Shown: one piece after another, positions 32,325-43,812 of the stretch
Position numbering within the stretch: the stretch's first letter is position 1
Layout: each line of letters opens with the position of its first letter
DNA from: Ehretia macrophylla
Lineage: Eukaryota; Streptophyta; Magnoliopsida; Boraginales; Ehretiaceae
NCBI GenBank assembly: GCA_037974665.1
Contig: CM075767.1
Span: forward strand, 29,351,498-29,415,497
Reading direction: 5' to 3'
DNA: 64,000 nt
Made by a program: the position numbers and the translations under genes
The notes under the pieces: model-generated
Told to the model about the DNA's origin: nothing
The model's input: the letters and a program-made list of their open reading frames with translations, nothing else
The model's database searches: none

Positions 32325-33259
32325 CTGGGGGGAGAAAAAACAGTGAGCTCTGGGGAAGCTCAGTGAGGATAGAATAGAAGAGTTTTGAAAACATTTCTGG
32401 TCGGTCTCTTTTATAAATCATGATGCAATTCACATATGGTAGTATAACAAACTGTCTATATAAGATATAATAGCATATGATAACTAGTAGTAAATTATTA
32501 TCACATTTGAGTCATATATAATAACAAAAATGACATTTAGGTAAACAATAGTGGCATATATCCACAACAGATATCAGCCTACTCTCCGAGGGTGGTACCA
32601 AGCGAGAGTAGGACACTACTCTCCGAGGGTGGTACCAAATGAGAGTAGGAACAAGTCAAGTATTTCATGAGGTGGCTAGCCTTGATCTCAATTTCAACTT
32701 CTTATCTCTCCCAAGAGGATACTCCGGATTGTACCCAAAATCTACGACCCAACACTCCAAGGGTGGTACCAAGCGAGAGAGGGAATAGGTCCACGATAGA
32801 CACGGGAGCACCGGCAAGCCCTACACTGCCCAGCGTTCGTGCAAGCTATCGGGCCTGAGGTTGTAACCCCCAAGTACACACAAGCATGCACAAGTAGTCA
32901 TAGAACACACAACAAATCATGTGGGGATCAACTAAAGTGGTTGTCCCGGGCAAGTAATAAATATTTTCTTGGCAATAGAATAACGGCTATAATAAAATAA
33001 TTTTCAAGTGTAAATAGGGCATTATGTCGGCATGCAAATAACATGTATAACATTTATGTAAATATTTGGGCAACATCTCTGCTTATCTTATGCAAAAACA
33101 ATCAAATAAATCGAGCAGTATATATTATCTAAGTCAACTCTAATTCAAATAAAGCATGATATTTATCTTAGGTTAAAATATTAAAATAACAAATCATGTT
33201 ATAGACATATAATAATCATATAAACATATAAGATGCTGTTTTTAATAAAATATCCTCAC
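32325..33259 (-). other. Putative leader intron in LTR-B, right copy
   Basis: Same donor-like TTAAG/GTGAGGATA and acceptor-like CCCCCCAG signals as the left copy, 935 bp apart. The length difference comes mostly from the 34-bp duplication. Confidence 0.5.
32725..32870 (-). other. Conserved LTR block with hairpin (LTR-B, right copy)
   Basis: Second copy of the block at 28605-28755, with a few substitutions. Confidence 0.7.
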
Positions 33260-33398
33260 CTTAAAATGCTGAAAATTGGAGAAGATTTGGACTGGTTTTA
33301 AAACTTTCGGAACGTTAACTAACTGAATCGATATAATTTAGTAAAATCGGGTCAGAGAAAAGTGTTTGCTTGTTTGATTTCAGGGGGTTAAGTGACCC

Positions 33399-33408
33399 CT
33401 TTATATAG
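33399..33408 (-). promoter_or_regulatory. TATA box of LTR-B (right copy)
   Basis: CTATATAAAG on the minus strand. The G-box units lie upstream, but the outer U3 start is deleted, so the promoter is incomplete. Confidence 0.65.
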
Positions 33409-33430
33409 TTTTTCCAAACCAATGCATGCG

Positions 33431-33560
33431 GAACACGTGTCCCGCCATGTGTCTCACATGCGTGGCACGTCCACGCATGTGTGACATGTGTCCCTCCACG
33501 TGTCTCACATGCGTGGCAAGTCCACGCATGTGTGACACGTGTCCTTGGACACGTGTCACT
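33431..33560 (-). repeat. 51-bp G-box repeats (right LTR-B), two units
   Basis: Same repeat as 29317-29494 with one unit fewer. Confidence 0.8.
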
Positions 33561-33589
33561 CCCCGAGAGTGACATCAACGTTCCATTAT

Positions 33590-33611
33590 CTTTATTCCTT
33601 ATTCTTTTTGC
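33590..33611 (+). repeat. 22-bp filler at the B / family A junction
   Basis: Identical to 33808-33829 within the adjacent LTR. It sits exactly between truncated LTR-B and truncated family A LTR, as expected for a templated insertion during break repair. Confidence 0.75.
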
Positions 33612-34529
33612 GTGTCTCGTAGTTCGTGTCCTACCTCGTAGTGCGTGCCCTAGACCTAGGAAAGCGCGCCCTCACGCTAAATAAGAAAACATCTTACACG
33701 AAGCACTAGGTCATTAATTAATCCTACAAAATCCACTAACTATTATTAAATTACTAATTCAACCCACTAGAAGACAAAATCTCACAAAAAGCTAGACATT
33801 CCTTATTCTTTATTCCTTATTCTTTTTGCACTTTCAAGACACAATTAAATAATGATCAAAAGTTGACAAAATTCAGCATTTTTATTAGCCTTGGCTGACC
33901 ACTAAGTGGTGTTTTTGCATGCTTACTCAATTCAAATTGATTCTAGACAACTTATGACAATCCTATGACACAAATGCATAAAAAAATTGCTCAAAACCTC
34001 CTCAAATCTCCACCATACTCGACCAATTCTTCTTTGCCCATACTAGGAATTTTAAATATGCTCTTGAAGACACAAAAATCAGGAATTTTAGAAGCCCAAG
34101 GCCGACCACTTGCATGAAGAAGTGCAAAAGCTTCACTCTTTGTCATTTCTCTCATTTTTCCTCACACTTTTCTCTCTCCCTCTCATTCTTCTCTCTCTCT
34201 CTCTCGGCCTTGGCTGAATCTCTTCACCTCTTAGCTCATCTTCATCGTCATATGGTTAATCAAGACAAGCCACAAGCAAAGGAACTCAACCAAGCTAGTT
34301 AGGTTGCAAGAAAACTCACATGCAAGCTTTTGACTCACCATTTTCGGCCTAGGTAAGTTTCTTGGCTTCCATTTCTTTTCTTCTTGTTCTAACCACTTGC
34401 ATGTACTAAGAGCTTGGTCACTAAGCTAGGAAAAATAGAGAAAATAAAGTTGGAATCTCGGCTAAGCAAGGAAGAAGAAGAAATTTGTGCTTCAACAAGT
34501 TTTGTGCATCTTCTTGTTGATTTGCTAAG

Positions 34530-36330
34530 GTGAGGGCTAAAACCTTTTGAAAATCCTTCAAAAATCCACATGCATGCTCTTAAATGTATTTATTTGCTTC
34601 TTCATTTGAGATATATGTGTGTTCATAAGCTTCTTCAACCATGCATGGAAAGGTTTTGGCTTGAAAATGATGATAGGTGAAATCGGATTGTGTGACAGCC
34701 CTCTGACTAGTTGTTTCGAGTTGCGTTTGGCTAGGTAAATGATTTTGAAAATGCATGAAAATTGGTAGGTGACTAGGTTTACCAGTTTTGAATATTTTTC
34801 GCAGAAATAGGCCAAAGCTAATTTCGACTCTAAGGTCCTCAAAATAGCAAATCATTAAAATGTGTCCAAATCTGGAAATCTGGAAAAATGAAGCAGGTTT
34901 TGGCAGATGCACTGACCTTGTAGAACGAACCAGATTGACTTAGTAAATGATGTCCAACATGCATGAAATTTGGTTTTCTGCTAGATTTTTCGGTTCTGGA
35001 GAGTTTTTTGAGAAATGGACTAAGGCTAAATCTGACCCTAAAGACCTCAAAAACAACAATTACTGAAATGTGTGTAAATCTGGACAGTTTTGTGCAATCC
35101 CACTGTTTTGGCCATAACTATGGATCTCGAACTCCAAATGATGCAAGGTTTGTTTCTGATTTTAGTTCACTTCTTAAGATTTAATTTGACATCTTATTCA
35201 CTGGAATTGGAGATTGTTTGCTTGTCTTAATGATTGTGGTAAAACAGCCTATTGCAGTGAGGGTTTCACTTGGTTATATGCTTAGAAAATTTGTTGTAAC
35301 TTCTCTTGTGGTATTAAATTCTTGGGTTTGTGGCGTTGGGATGTTGTGTGGACTGTTTTGAGTACTCGAGGATGTTTGAATTAAATGATGCATGACTTGA
35401 GATTGATTTTGAGTTGACTTAGGGTTTAATCACACGGGTAAGCACGAAATGGAAACCCCAATGACTAGGTAGGCTTGTTAAGTGTTGATCTTTTGCATAT
35501 TGTGTGGAATTATATGCTTAGTAGGCTGCCCGTAGATGCCCTTATAGCCCTAAATGTGATTTTGATCATTGCATGTTGACAAATAGGCCTTTCTTGCATC
35601 CGAGCCACGTAGATGTTGTTGTATGTGAATTATCTTAATATTCGATTACGTGGACTTTGAAATGAGTTATATGACTTGATTTACATGTGTTACATGGCTG
35701 CCCGTTTAATGTTCATATAACTCCATATGCTTTTTAAGTGAAATTACTTGTCTATTCGTGCCTCGCTTGTTTACTTGTCAATGTGCAATCCTATGACTGT
35801 CCGGAGGCAACCTACTTTGTTGTTCTCCCAATGTGATATATTAAATGTCATAAATGTGCATTGCATACAAGGTTGCAACCTTTCATTCTAGCATGGTAGC
35901 GTTCACGCACATCGAGCGGCATCGGGCTTGCCGGTGCATCCGTGACTACCATGGTCCCATTCCCTCTCTCGCTTGGGGGCTAGACTTTCTCGAAAAGTTG
36001 GGTCGTAGGATTTTGGGGTACATCCGGAGTATACCCACTTGGCGTGTTAAGGGGGATGATTTGAAGTCGGCCGCAACAATTGAGAGCAAAAGCTCACCGT
36101 ATCCTTTTTCTATATGTATAAGTACTCTCGCTTGGTTCCTAGAGAACCTGTGGGAGGAAACACTAGTAATTGTTTTCCTTTACTTTATATTATTGTCATG
36201 TACTTAATTATGTTTTATTCATGCTTGCAAAAAGGATTTTCATAAGTTGAACCGGAAAATGAGTTTCAAAACCTATTACTTGTTCCCCCTCGCTGAGTTC
36301 ATAAGGACTCACCCTCTTTTATCATCTCAG
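34530..36330 (+). other. Putative leader intron in family A 3' LTR
   Basis: Donor-like GCTAAG/GTGAGGG and acceptor-like ATCATCTCAG/G, 1,801 bp apart, one base different from the 5' LTR copy. Confidence 0.5.
35870..36045 (+). other. Conserved LTR block with hairpin (A 3' LTR)
   Basis: GGTTGCAACCT, TCTCTCGCTTGG and TTGGGTCGTAG present. The 3' arm of the hairpin has decayed (CTCGAAAAG for CTCGGAGAG). Confidence 0.65.
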
Positions 36331-37030
36331 GTGAAGAAGATCAAGAATAGGTACCTAAGGACGATGTGCCTAACGATGATTCCTTGGAGTGATTGCCTGT
36401 CCTATGTGCTTTGCGTGATTATGGCTATTTGTGAACTATGCTACTTGAAGACTATTTCTTTTATGTTGCTCGTTGTTGTAATGTAAAAGACCCCCATTGT
36501 AATTTGGGGTCTAATTTTGGTTTGTATTGATGATAACTAGACAGACACTAGACACTAGACACTACTATAATCATTTTACTATTATTACTGCTAGTATCTA
36601 TAATAGGATTATAAAGTGTTAGGTAAAGGCTAAGTAAAATGAACGAACCAAATCTTAAGCAGGTACACGTTGTTAAGCTAAGATCAATAGGTACTTTTGT
36701 AACGAGAATTAACAAACGAACGAGACATAGTATCATGCTAGGTTATTAATCAAACGAGACATCAAGACAACCAGTAGGCATTTCAATTGATGATAAATAG
36801 TAATCTTAGTTGGGAATGAATTTGAGGTGGTAAATTTTGAGGCGTTTAGAGAATTAGGTCAAACCAAAGAGTCCAATTACAGCCGTTATGCTGCTGGTTT
36901 TCCAAAAAATTTTGGAGTTTAGGCCAAAACGTTAAGTGTTAAATCTTCTTGAACGGTTAAGTACGAGACATGACTTGAATGTTAGTTCACACCCTAGTTT
37001 AACCTTTAAAGGCCGGGATGGGGCGTGACA

Positions 37031-37074
37031 GTTTTGATGGGATCCAGTGCATTAGTGCTGGTATGATCGCACCC
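37031..37074 (-). pseudogene. 5S rRNA gene copy 21, 5' third (split by retroelement)
   Basis: First 39 transcribed bases plus the duplicated target site GTTTT (37031-37035). It keeps the transcription start and upstream elements but not the internal promoter, so it cannot direct a 5S transcript. Confidence 0.93.
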
Positions 37075-37630
37075 GCCATGTTGAGCGCACAATTCCTTTA
37101 TTTGTTAACGGTTCACAGTCCCAGCCTAGAGAGATGGCCCATTCAAAAGGCCCAATGGGCTTAACGACAACCCATCCGCTTCAACAACGCAGTATACTCG
37201 TAAGACGTGATATCGACGCATTGTAGGGCCCTCTAATGTCCCGCAAGTAAGGTTGTCGTCCTTTAAAGAACTCACGATGTACGATCCGGGACGGAAAAAC
37301 AGAGCAAAAGAAGAAAAGTGGCCTGAAACTGATGAAAACATTCGATTTTTGGCTCCAAAAAGGGCACAGCGAGCAAGCTCGCAGCCTCCTTCGTAGAGCT
37401 GTCGGAGAGCTTTGCAACGGTATGCTGTGCGCCGCGTAACTCCTTACGGATCAAAAGTTATGGGCACCGGAGCGACGGAGACCTGGTCACAAGCCCTACG
37501 ACCTCGGTTTGCGGGCCCAGCCTCTACGTGAAGCGAAGTTGTCTTTCCCAGCGTTTCGTGTGATTCGGTAATAGAAATTTGGTGGATAAAGTATCTTGGC
37601 AACCCTAACCAGGGCAAAAAAAATGAAAAT

Positions 37631-37748
37631 AGGGTGCAACACGAGGACTTCCAGGGGGTCACCCACCCTAGTACTACTCTCGCCCAAGCACGCTTAACTT
37701 CGGAGTTCTAATGGGATCCGGTGCATTAGTGCTGGTATGATCGGAACA
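37631..37748 (-). rRNA. 5S rRNA gene copy 22 (1-nt deletion)
   Basis: 118 bp. One base is lost at the C-box edge, and the 5' end is degraded (ATCGGAACA on the plus strand instead of ATCGCACCC), including the first transcribed base. Confidence 0.86.
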
Positions 37749-38307
37749 GTCATGTTAGGGGCACAATTCCTTTATTTGTTAACGGTTCACAGTCCCATCC
37801 TAGAGAGATGGCTCATTCAAAAGGCCCAATAGGCTTAACGATAACCCATCTGCTTCAACAACGCAACATCCTAACAAGACGTGATATCGACGCGTTGTAG
37901 GGCCCCCTAATATCCCGCGAGTAAGGTTGTCGTCCTTTTAACAGCTCAAGACGTACGATTCAAAACGAAAAAACAGAGAAAAAGAAGAAAAGTGTCCCGA
38001 AACTAATTAAAATGTTCGATTTTGGGCTCCAAAATCGGGCACAGCGAGCAAGTTGGCTGCCTCCGTCGTAGATCTCTCGGAGAGCTTTGCAACGGTATGT
38101 TGTGCACAGCATAACTCCTTACGGATCAAAAGTAATGGGCACCGGAGCGACGAAAACCTGGTCACAAGCCCTACGCCCTCGGTTTGTAGGCCCAGCCTGC
38201 ACGTGAAGCGAAGTTGTCTTGCCCAAGGTGCCGTGGGATTCGATAATAGAAATGTGGTGGATAAAGTATGTTGGCAACCCAAACCGGAGCTAAAAACATT
38301 GAAAAGG

Positions 38308-38426
38308 GGGGTGCAACACGAGGACTTCCCAGGGGGTCACCCATCCTAGTACTACCCTCGCCCAAGCACGCTTCATTTCAGAGTTCTGATGGGATCCAAT
38401 GCATTAGTGCTGGAATGACCGCACCC
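38308..38426 (-). rRNA. 5S rRNA gene copy 23
   Basis: 119 bp with an intact C box but about eight differences elsewhere, including two in the A box (CTTCATT) and GGATCC-GG changed to GGATCCAA. Confidence 0.87.
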
Positions 38427-38984
38427 GTCATGTTGAGGGCACTATTCATTTATTTGTTAACGGTTCACAGTCCCAGCCTAGAGAAATGGCCCATTCAAAT
38501 GGCCCAATGGGCTTAACGATAACCCATCCGCTTCAACAACGTAGCATCCTCGCAAGACGTGTAATCGACGCGTTGTAGGTCCCTCTAATGTCCCACGTGT
38601 AAGGTTGTCGTCCATTAAACAACTCACGACGTACGATCCGGGACGGAAAAATAGAGCAAAAGAAGAAAAGTGGCCTGAAACTGATGAAAACGTTCGAGTT
38701 TGGGCTCCAAAAAGATCACAGGGAGCAAGCTCGCTACCCCCTTCGTAGAGCTGTCGGAGAGTTTTGCAACGGTGTGCTGTGTGCCGCCTAACTCCTTACG
38801 GATCAAAAGTTATGGGCACCGGAGCGACGGAGACCTGGTCACAAGCTCTATGCCCTCGATTTGCGGGCCCAGCCTCCACGTGAAGCGAACTTGTCTTACC
38901 CAAGGTGCCGTGGGATTCGATAATAGAAATGTGGTGGATAAAGTATCTTGGCAACCCAAACCGAAGCAAAAAAAATTAAAAAGG

Positions 38985-39103
38985 AGGGTGCAACACGAGG
39001 ACTTCCCATGGGGTCACCCATGCTAGTACTACTTTCGCCCAAGCACGCTTAACTTCGGAGTTCTGATGGGATTCGGTGCATTAGTCCTGGTATGATAGCA
39101 CCC
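38985..39103 (-). rRNA. 5S rRNA gene copy 24
   Basis: 119 bp with about seven differences scattered over the gene; A box intact. Beta-type spacer. Confidence 0.88.
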
Positions 39104-39660
39104 GTCATGTTGAGGGCACAATTCCATTATGCGTTAACGGTTCACAGTCCCAACCTAGAGAGATGGCCAATTCAAGAGGCCCAAAGGGCTTAACGATAAC
39201 CTATCTGCTTCAACAACGCAGTAACCTAGCAAGACGTGATATCGACACATTGTAGAGCTCCCTAATGTCCCACGAGTAAGGTTGTCGTCCTATTAACAGC
39301 TCTCGACGTATGATCCGGGATGAAAAAATCGAGCAAAAGAAGAAAAGTGGCCTGAAACCGATGAAAGCGTTCAATTTTGGGCTCCAAAAACGGGCACAAC
39401 GAGCAAGCTGGCTGACCCCGTCATAGAGCTCTCAGAGAGCTTTGCAACAGTATGCTGTGCGCCGCGTAACTCCTTACAGATCAAAAGTTATGGGCACCGG
39501 AGCGACGGAGACCTGGTCACAAGCCCTACGCCCTCGGTTTGCAGGCTCAGCCTCTACGTGAAGCGAAGTTGTCTTGCCCAACATTCCGTGGGATTCAGTA
39601 ATAGAAATTTGGTGGATAAAGTATCTTGGCAACCCTAACCAGGGCAAAAAAATTGAAAAT

Positions 39661-39779
39661 GGGGAGCAACACGAGGACTTCCCAGGGGGTCACCCATCCT
39701 AGTACTACTCTTCTCCAAGCACGCTTAACTTCGGAGTTCTGATGGGATCCGGTGCATTAGTGCTGGTATGATCGCAACC
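39661..39779 (-). rRNA. 5S rRNA gene copy 25
   Basis: 119 bp with about five differences, three clustered in and beside the intermediate element (CTTCTCC for CTCGCCC on the plus strand). First transcribed bases altered by one. Confidence 0.88.
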
Positions 39780-40338
39780 GTTATGTTGAGGGCACGATTC
39801 CTTTATTATTAACGGTTCACAGTCCCATCCTAGAGAGATGGCCCATTCAAAAGGCTCAATAGGCTTAACGATAACCCATCTGCTTCAACAACGTAGCATC
39901 CTAGCAAGTCGTGATATCAACGCATTGGAAGGCCCCCTAATATCCCGCAAGTAAGGTTATCGTCCTTTTAACAGCTCACGATGTACGATGCGAGACAAAA
40001 AAATAGAGCAAAAGAAGAAAAGTGGCCCGAAATTGATGAAAATGCTATATTTTGGGTTCCAAAATCGGGCAAAGCGAGCAAGCTGGCTGCCTCCATCGTA
40101 GAGCTCTCGGAGAGCTTTGCAACGGTATGCTGTGCACCGCGTAACTCCGTACGGATCAAAAGTTATGGGCACCGGAGCGACGGAAACCTGGTCACAAGCC
40201 CTACGCCATCGGTTTGCAGGCCCAGCCTCGACGTGAAGCGAAGTTGTGTTGCCCAAGGTGCCGTGGGATTCGGTAATAGAAATGTGGTGGATAAAGTATG
40301 TTGGCAACCCCAATCGGAGCTAAAAAAAATAGAAAAAG

Positions 40339-40457
40339 GGGGTGCAACACGAGGACTTCCTAGGGGGTCACCCATCCTAGTACTACTCTCGCCCAAGCAC
40401 ACTTAACTTCGGAGTTCTGATGGGATCCGGTGCATTAGTGCTGGTATGATCGCACCC
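40339..40457 (-). rRNA. 5S rRNA gene copy 26 (near consensus)
   Basis: 119 bp with only two differences (C-box edge and a CpG transition ACGC to ACAC in the A box). Upstream it reads GTCGTGTTG. One of the better preserved copies. Confidence 0.92.
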
Positions 40458-41014
40458 GTCGTGTTGAGGGCACAATTCCTTTATTTGTTAATGGTTCACA
40501 GTCCCAGCCTAAAGAGATGGCCCATTCAAAAGGCCCAATGGGCTTAACGACAACCCATCCGCTTCAACAACGCAGCATCCTCGCAAGACGTTATATCGAC
40601 GCATTGTAGGGCCCTCTAATGTCCCACGAGTAAGGTTGTCGTCCTTTAAATAGCTCACGACATACGATCCGGGACAAAAAACAAAGCAAAAGAAGAAAAG
40701 TGGCCTGAAACTGATGAAAACGTTCAATTTTGGGCTCCAAAAAGGGCACAGCGAGCAAGCTTGCTGCCCCCTTTGTAGAGTTATTAGAGAGTATTGCAAC
40801 GGTGTGATGTGCGCCACGTAACTCCTTGCGGATCAAAAGTTATGGGCACCGGAGCGACGGAGACCTGGTCACAAGCCCTACACCCTCGGTTTACGGGCCC
40901 AGCCTCCACGTGAAGCGAACTTGTCTTGCCCAAGGTGCCGTGGGATTCGATAATAGAAATATGGTGGATAAAGTATCTTGGCAACCTAAACCGGAGCTAA
41001 AAATTTTGAAAAGG

Positions 41015-41133
41015 GGTGTGCAACACGAGGACTTCCCAGGGGGTCACCCATCCTAGTACTACTCTCGCCCAAGCACGGTAAACTTCGGAGTTCTGATGGG
41101 ATCCTGTGCATTAGTGCTAGTATGATAGCACCC
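41015..41133 (-). rRNA. 5S rRNA gene copy 27
   Basis: 119 bp with about six differences. Two are in the A box (ACGGTAAACT). C box intact. Confidence 0.88.
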
Positions 41134-41690
41134 GTCATGTTGAGGGCACAATTCCTTTATGTGTTAACGGTTCACAGTCCCAGCCTAGAGAGACGGCCAA
41201 TTCAAAACGCCCAATGGGCTTAACGATAACCCATCTGCTTCAACAACGCAGCATCCTAGCAAGACGTGATATCGACGTGTTGTAGGGCCCCCTAATGTCC
41301 CGCGAGTAAGGTTGTCATCTTTTTAACAGCTCACGACTTACGATCCGGGATGGTAAAACAGAGCAAAAGAAGAAAAGTGGCTTGAAACCGATGAAAACGT
41401 TCAATTTTGGGCTCAAAAAATAGGCACAACGAGCAAGCTGGCTGACCCCGTCGTAGAGCTCTCAGAGAGCTTTGCAACGGTGTGATGTGCGCCGTGTAAC
41501 TCCTTACAGATCAAAAGTTATGGGCACCGGAGCGACGGAGACCTGGTCACAAGCCTTACGCCCTCGGTTTGCCGGCCCAGCTTCTACGTGAAGCGAAGTT
41601 GTCTTGCCCAATGTTCCGTGGGATTCGGTAATAGAAATTTGGTGGATAAAGTATCTTGACAACCCTAACCAGGGCAAAAAAATTGAAAAT

Positions 41691-41809
41691 GGGGTGCAAC
41701 ACGAGGACTTCCCAGGGGGTCACCCATCCTAGTACTACTCTTGCCCAAGCACGCTTAACTTCGGAGTTCTGATAGAATCCGGTGTATTAGTGCTGGTATG
41801 ATCGCAACC
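41691..41809 (-). rRNA. 5S rRNA gene copy 28
   Basis: 119 bp with about five differences; A and C boxes intact, one intermediate-element change. Upstream of it about seven bases are missing between GGCATGTTG and CACAATTCC. Confidence 0.88.
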
Positions 41810-42343
41810 GGCATGTTGCACAATTCCTTTATTTGTTAACCGTTCATAGTCCCATCCTAGAGAGATGGCCCATTCAAATGGCCTAATGGGCTTAACGACA
41901 ACCCATCCGTTTCAACAACACAGCATATTCGTAAGACGTGATATCGACGCGTTGTAAGGCCCTCTAATTTCCCGCGGGTAAGGTTGTCGTCCTTTTAACA
42001 GCTCACGACGTACGATCTGGGATGAAAAAATAAAGCAAAAGAAGAAAAGTGGCCTGAAAATAAATAAAACGTTCGATTTTGGGCTCCAAAAAGGGCACAG
42101 AGAGCAAGCTCGCTGCCCTCTTTGTAATGGTATGCTGTGCGCCGCGTAACTCCTTACGGATCAAAAGTTATGGGCACCGGAGCTACGGAGACCCGGTCAA
42201 AAGCCCTACGCCCTCGGTTTGTGGGACGAGCCTCCACGTGAAGCATAGTTGTCTTGCCCAAAGTGCCGTGGGATTCAATAATAGAAATGCGGTGGATAAA
42301 GTATCTTGGTAACCCAAACCGGAGCAAAAAAAATTGAAAATGG

Positions 42344-42462
42344 GGGGTGCAACACGAGGACTTCCCAGGGGTTCACCCATCCTAGTACTACTCTCGCCCA
42401 AGCACGCTTAACTTCGGAGTTCTGATGGGATCCGGTGCATTAGTGCTGGTATGATAGCACCC
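42344..42462 (-). rRNA. 5S rRNA gene copy 29 (near consensus)
   Basis: 119 bp with two differences (C-box edge and GATAGC near the 5' end). The unit to its left is short because of a spacer deletion near 42116. Confidence 0.91.
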
Positions 42463-43018
42463 GTCTTATTGAGGGCACAATTGCTTTTTGAGTTAACGGT
42501 ACACAGTCCTAACCTAGAGAGATGGCCAATTCAAAAGGCCCAATGGGCTTAACGATAACCCATCTGCTTCAACAACGCAGCATCCTAGAAAGACGTGATA
42601 GCAACGCGTTGTAGGGCCCCCTAATGGCCCGCGAGTAAGGCAGTCGTCCTTTTAACAGCTCACGACGTGCGATTCGGGACGAAAAATAGAGCAAAAGAAG
42701 AAAAGTTACCTAAAACCGATGAAAACGTTCGATTTTGGGACCAAAAACGGGCACAGCGAGCAAGTTGGCTACCCTCGTCGTAGAGCTCTCTGAGAGCCTT
42801 GCAACGGTATGTTGTGCGCCGCGTAACTCCTTACAGATCAAAAGTTATGGGCACCGGAGTGGCGGAGACTTGGTCACAAGCCCTACGCCCTCGGTTTGCG
42901 GGCCCAGCCTCTACGTGAAGCGAAGTTGTCTTGCCCAATGTTCTGTGGGATTCGGTACTAGAAATTTGGTGGATAAAGTATCTTGGCAACCCTAACCAGG
43001 GCAAAAAAAATTGAAAAT

Positions 43019-43137
43019 GGGGTGCAACACGAGGACTTCCCAGTGGGTCACCCATCCAAGTACTACTCTCGCCCATGCATACTTAACTTCGGAGTTCTGA
43101 TGGGATCCGGTGCATTAGTGCTGGTATGATCGCACCC
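43019..43137 (-). rRNA. 5S rRNA gene copy 30
   Basis: 119 bp with about five differences, three in the A box (CATGCATACTTAACT) and two in the C box. The 5' third matches the majority. Confidence 0.88.
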
Positions 43138-43693
43138 ATCATGTTGAGGGCACAATTCCTTTATTTGTTAACGGTTCACAGTCCCAGCCTAGAGAGATGG
43201 CCCATTCAAAAGGCCCAATGGGCTTAACGATAACCCATCCACTTCAACAACGCAGCATCCTCACAAGACGTGATATCGACGCGTTGTAGGCCCTCTAATG
43301 TCCCGCGAGTAAGGTTGTCGTCCTTTTAAAAGCTCACGGCGTACGATCCGGGATGAAAAAACCGAGCAAAAGAATAAAAGTGGCCTGAAACTGATGAAAA
43401 CGTTCGATTTTGGGCTCCAAAATTAGGTATAGCGAGCAAGCTACTGCCCTCGTCGTTGAGCTCTTAGAGAGATTTGCAACGGCATGCTGTGCGCCGCGTA
43501 ACTCCTTAAGGATCAAAAGTTATGGGCGTCGGAGCGACGGAGACCTGGTCACAAGCCCTACGCCCTCGGTTTGCGGGCCCAGCCTCTACGTGAAGCGAAG
43601 TTGTGTTGCCTAATGTTCCGTCGGATTCGGTAAAAGAAATTTGGCGGATAAAGTATCTTGGCAACCCTAACCAGGGAAAATAAAAATAAAAAT

Positions 43694-43812
43694 TTGGTGT
43701 AACACGAGGACTTCCCACGGGGTCACCCATCCTAGTACTACTCTCGTCCAAGCACGCTTAATTTCGGAGTTCTGATGGGATCCGGTGCATTAGTGCTGGT
43801 ATGATCGCACCC
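43694..43812 (-). rRNA. 5S rRNA gene copy 31
   Basis: 119 bp with about six differences. The 3' end is worn (TTGGTGTAAC) and the T-rich terminator region is rearranged to AAAATAAAAATAAAAATTTGG. Confidence 0.86.

Larger units (their letters stand above)
27908..33589 (-). mobile_element. Nested composite of LTR families B and X, minus orientation
   Basis: On the plus strand, LTR-B (27908-29819), a 4-bp gap, LTR-X (29824-31342), polypurine tract complement, about 615 bp of non-coding internal DNA, primer-binding site, then a truncated second LTR-B (31985-33589). Both B LTRs begin TGTAACGA on the plus strand. Read on the minus strand this is 5' LTR-B, primer site, short leader, polypurine tract, 3' LTR-X, GGGA, 3' LTR-B. 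It interrupts the family A chromodomain; the left flank is GCAAT (27903-27907), and no matching right duplication remains because the right end is deleted. No coding domain is recognisable. Confidence 0.8.
31985..33589 (-). repeat. LTR-B, right copy, truncated (5' LTR in element sense)
   Basis: Near-identical to 27908-29526 but lacks the last roughly 300 bp (the U3 start). It has two instead of three 51-bp G-box units and an extra 34-bp unit in the hairpin region near 32580-32647. It is joined at 33590 to family A LTR sequence. Confidence 0.85.
22010..37030 (+). mobile_element. Family A Ty3/gypsy chromovirus, decayed and nested (15 kb)
   Basis: Starts TGTGAAGCCCGACC and ends GGGCGTGACA, with target duplication GTTCT (22005-22009) and GTTTT (37031-37035; one mismatch). 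Order: 5' LTR, initiator-Met-type primer site, gag remnant, integrase-chromodomain remnant, then a nested minus-strand B/X composite (27908-33589), then a 3' LTR missing its first roughly 200 bp. Protease, reverse transcriptase and RNase H are absent and a polypurine tract was not found. The chromodomain and gag-pol style place it with chromoviruses, most likely the Tekay/Del group. It cannot move by itself. Confidence 0.92.
33590..37030 (+). repeat. 3' LTR of family A element, 5'-truncated
   Basis: Aligns with the 5' LTR from about 22195 to 25547 with few differences and the same 3' end GGGCGTGACA. The U3 tip is lost together with part of element B. It carries donor-like, block, hairpin and acceptor-like signals at 34529/34530, 35870-36045, 36294-36311 and 36330. 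Confidence 0.9.

Noticed and set aside
27908..33589. Complete element B with its own pair of target duplications
   Set aside because: The left flank GCAAT has no partner, because the right end is deleted and joined to family A LTR by filler.
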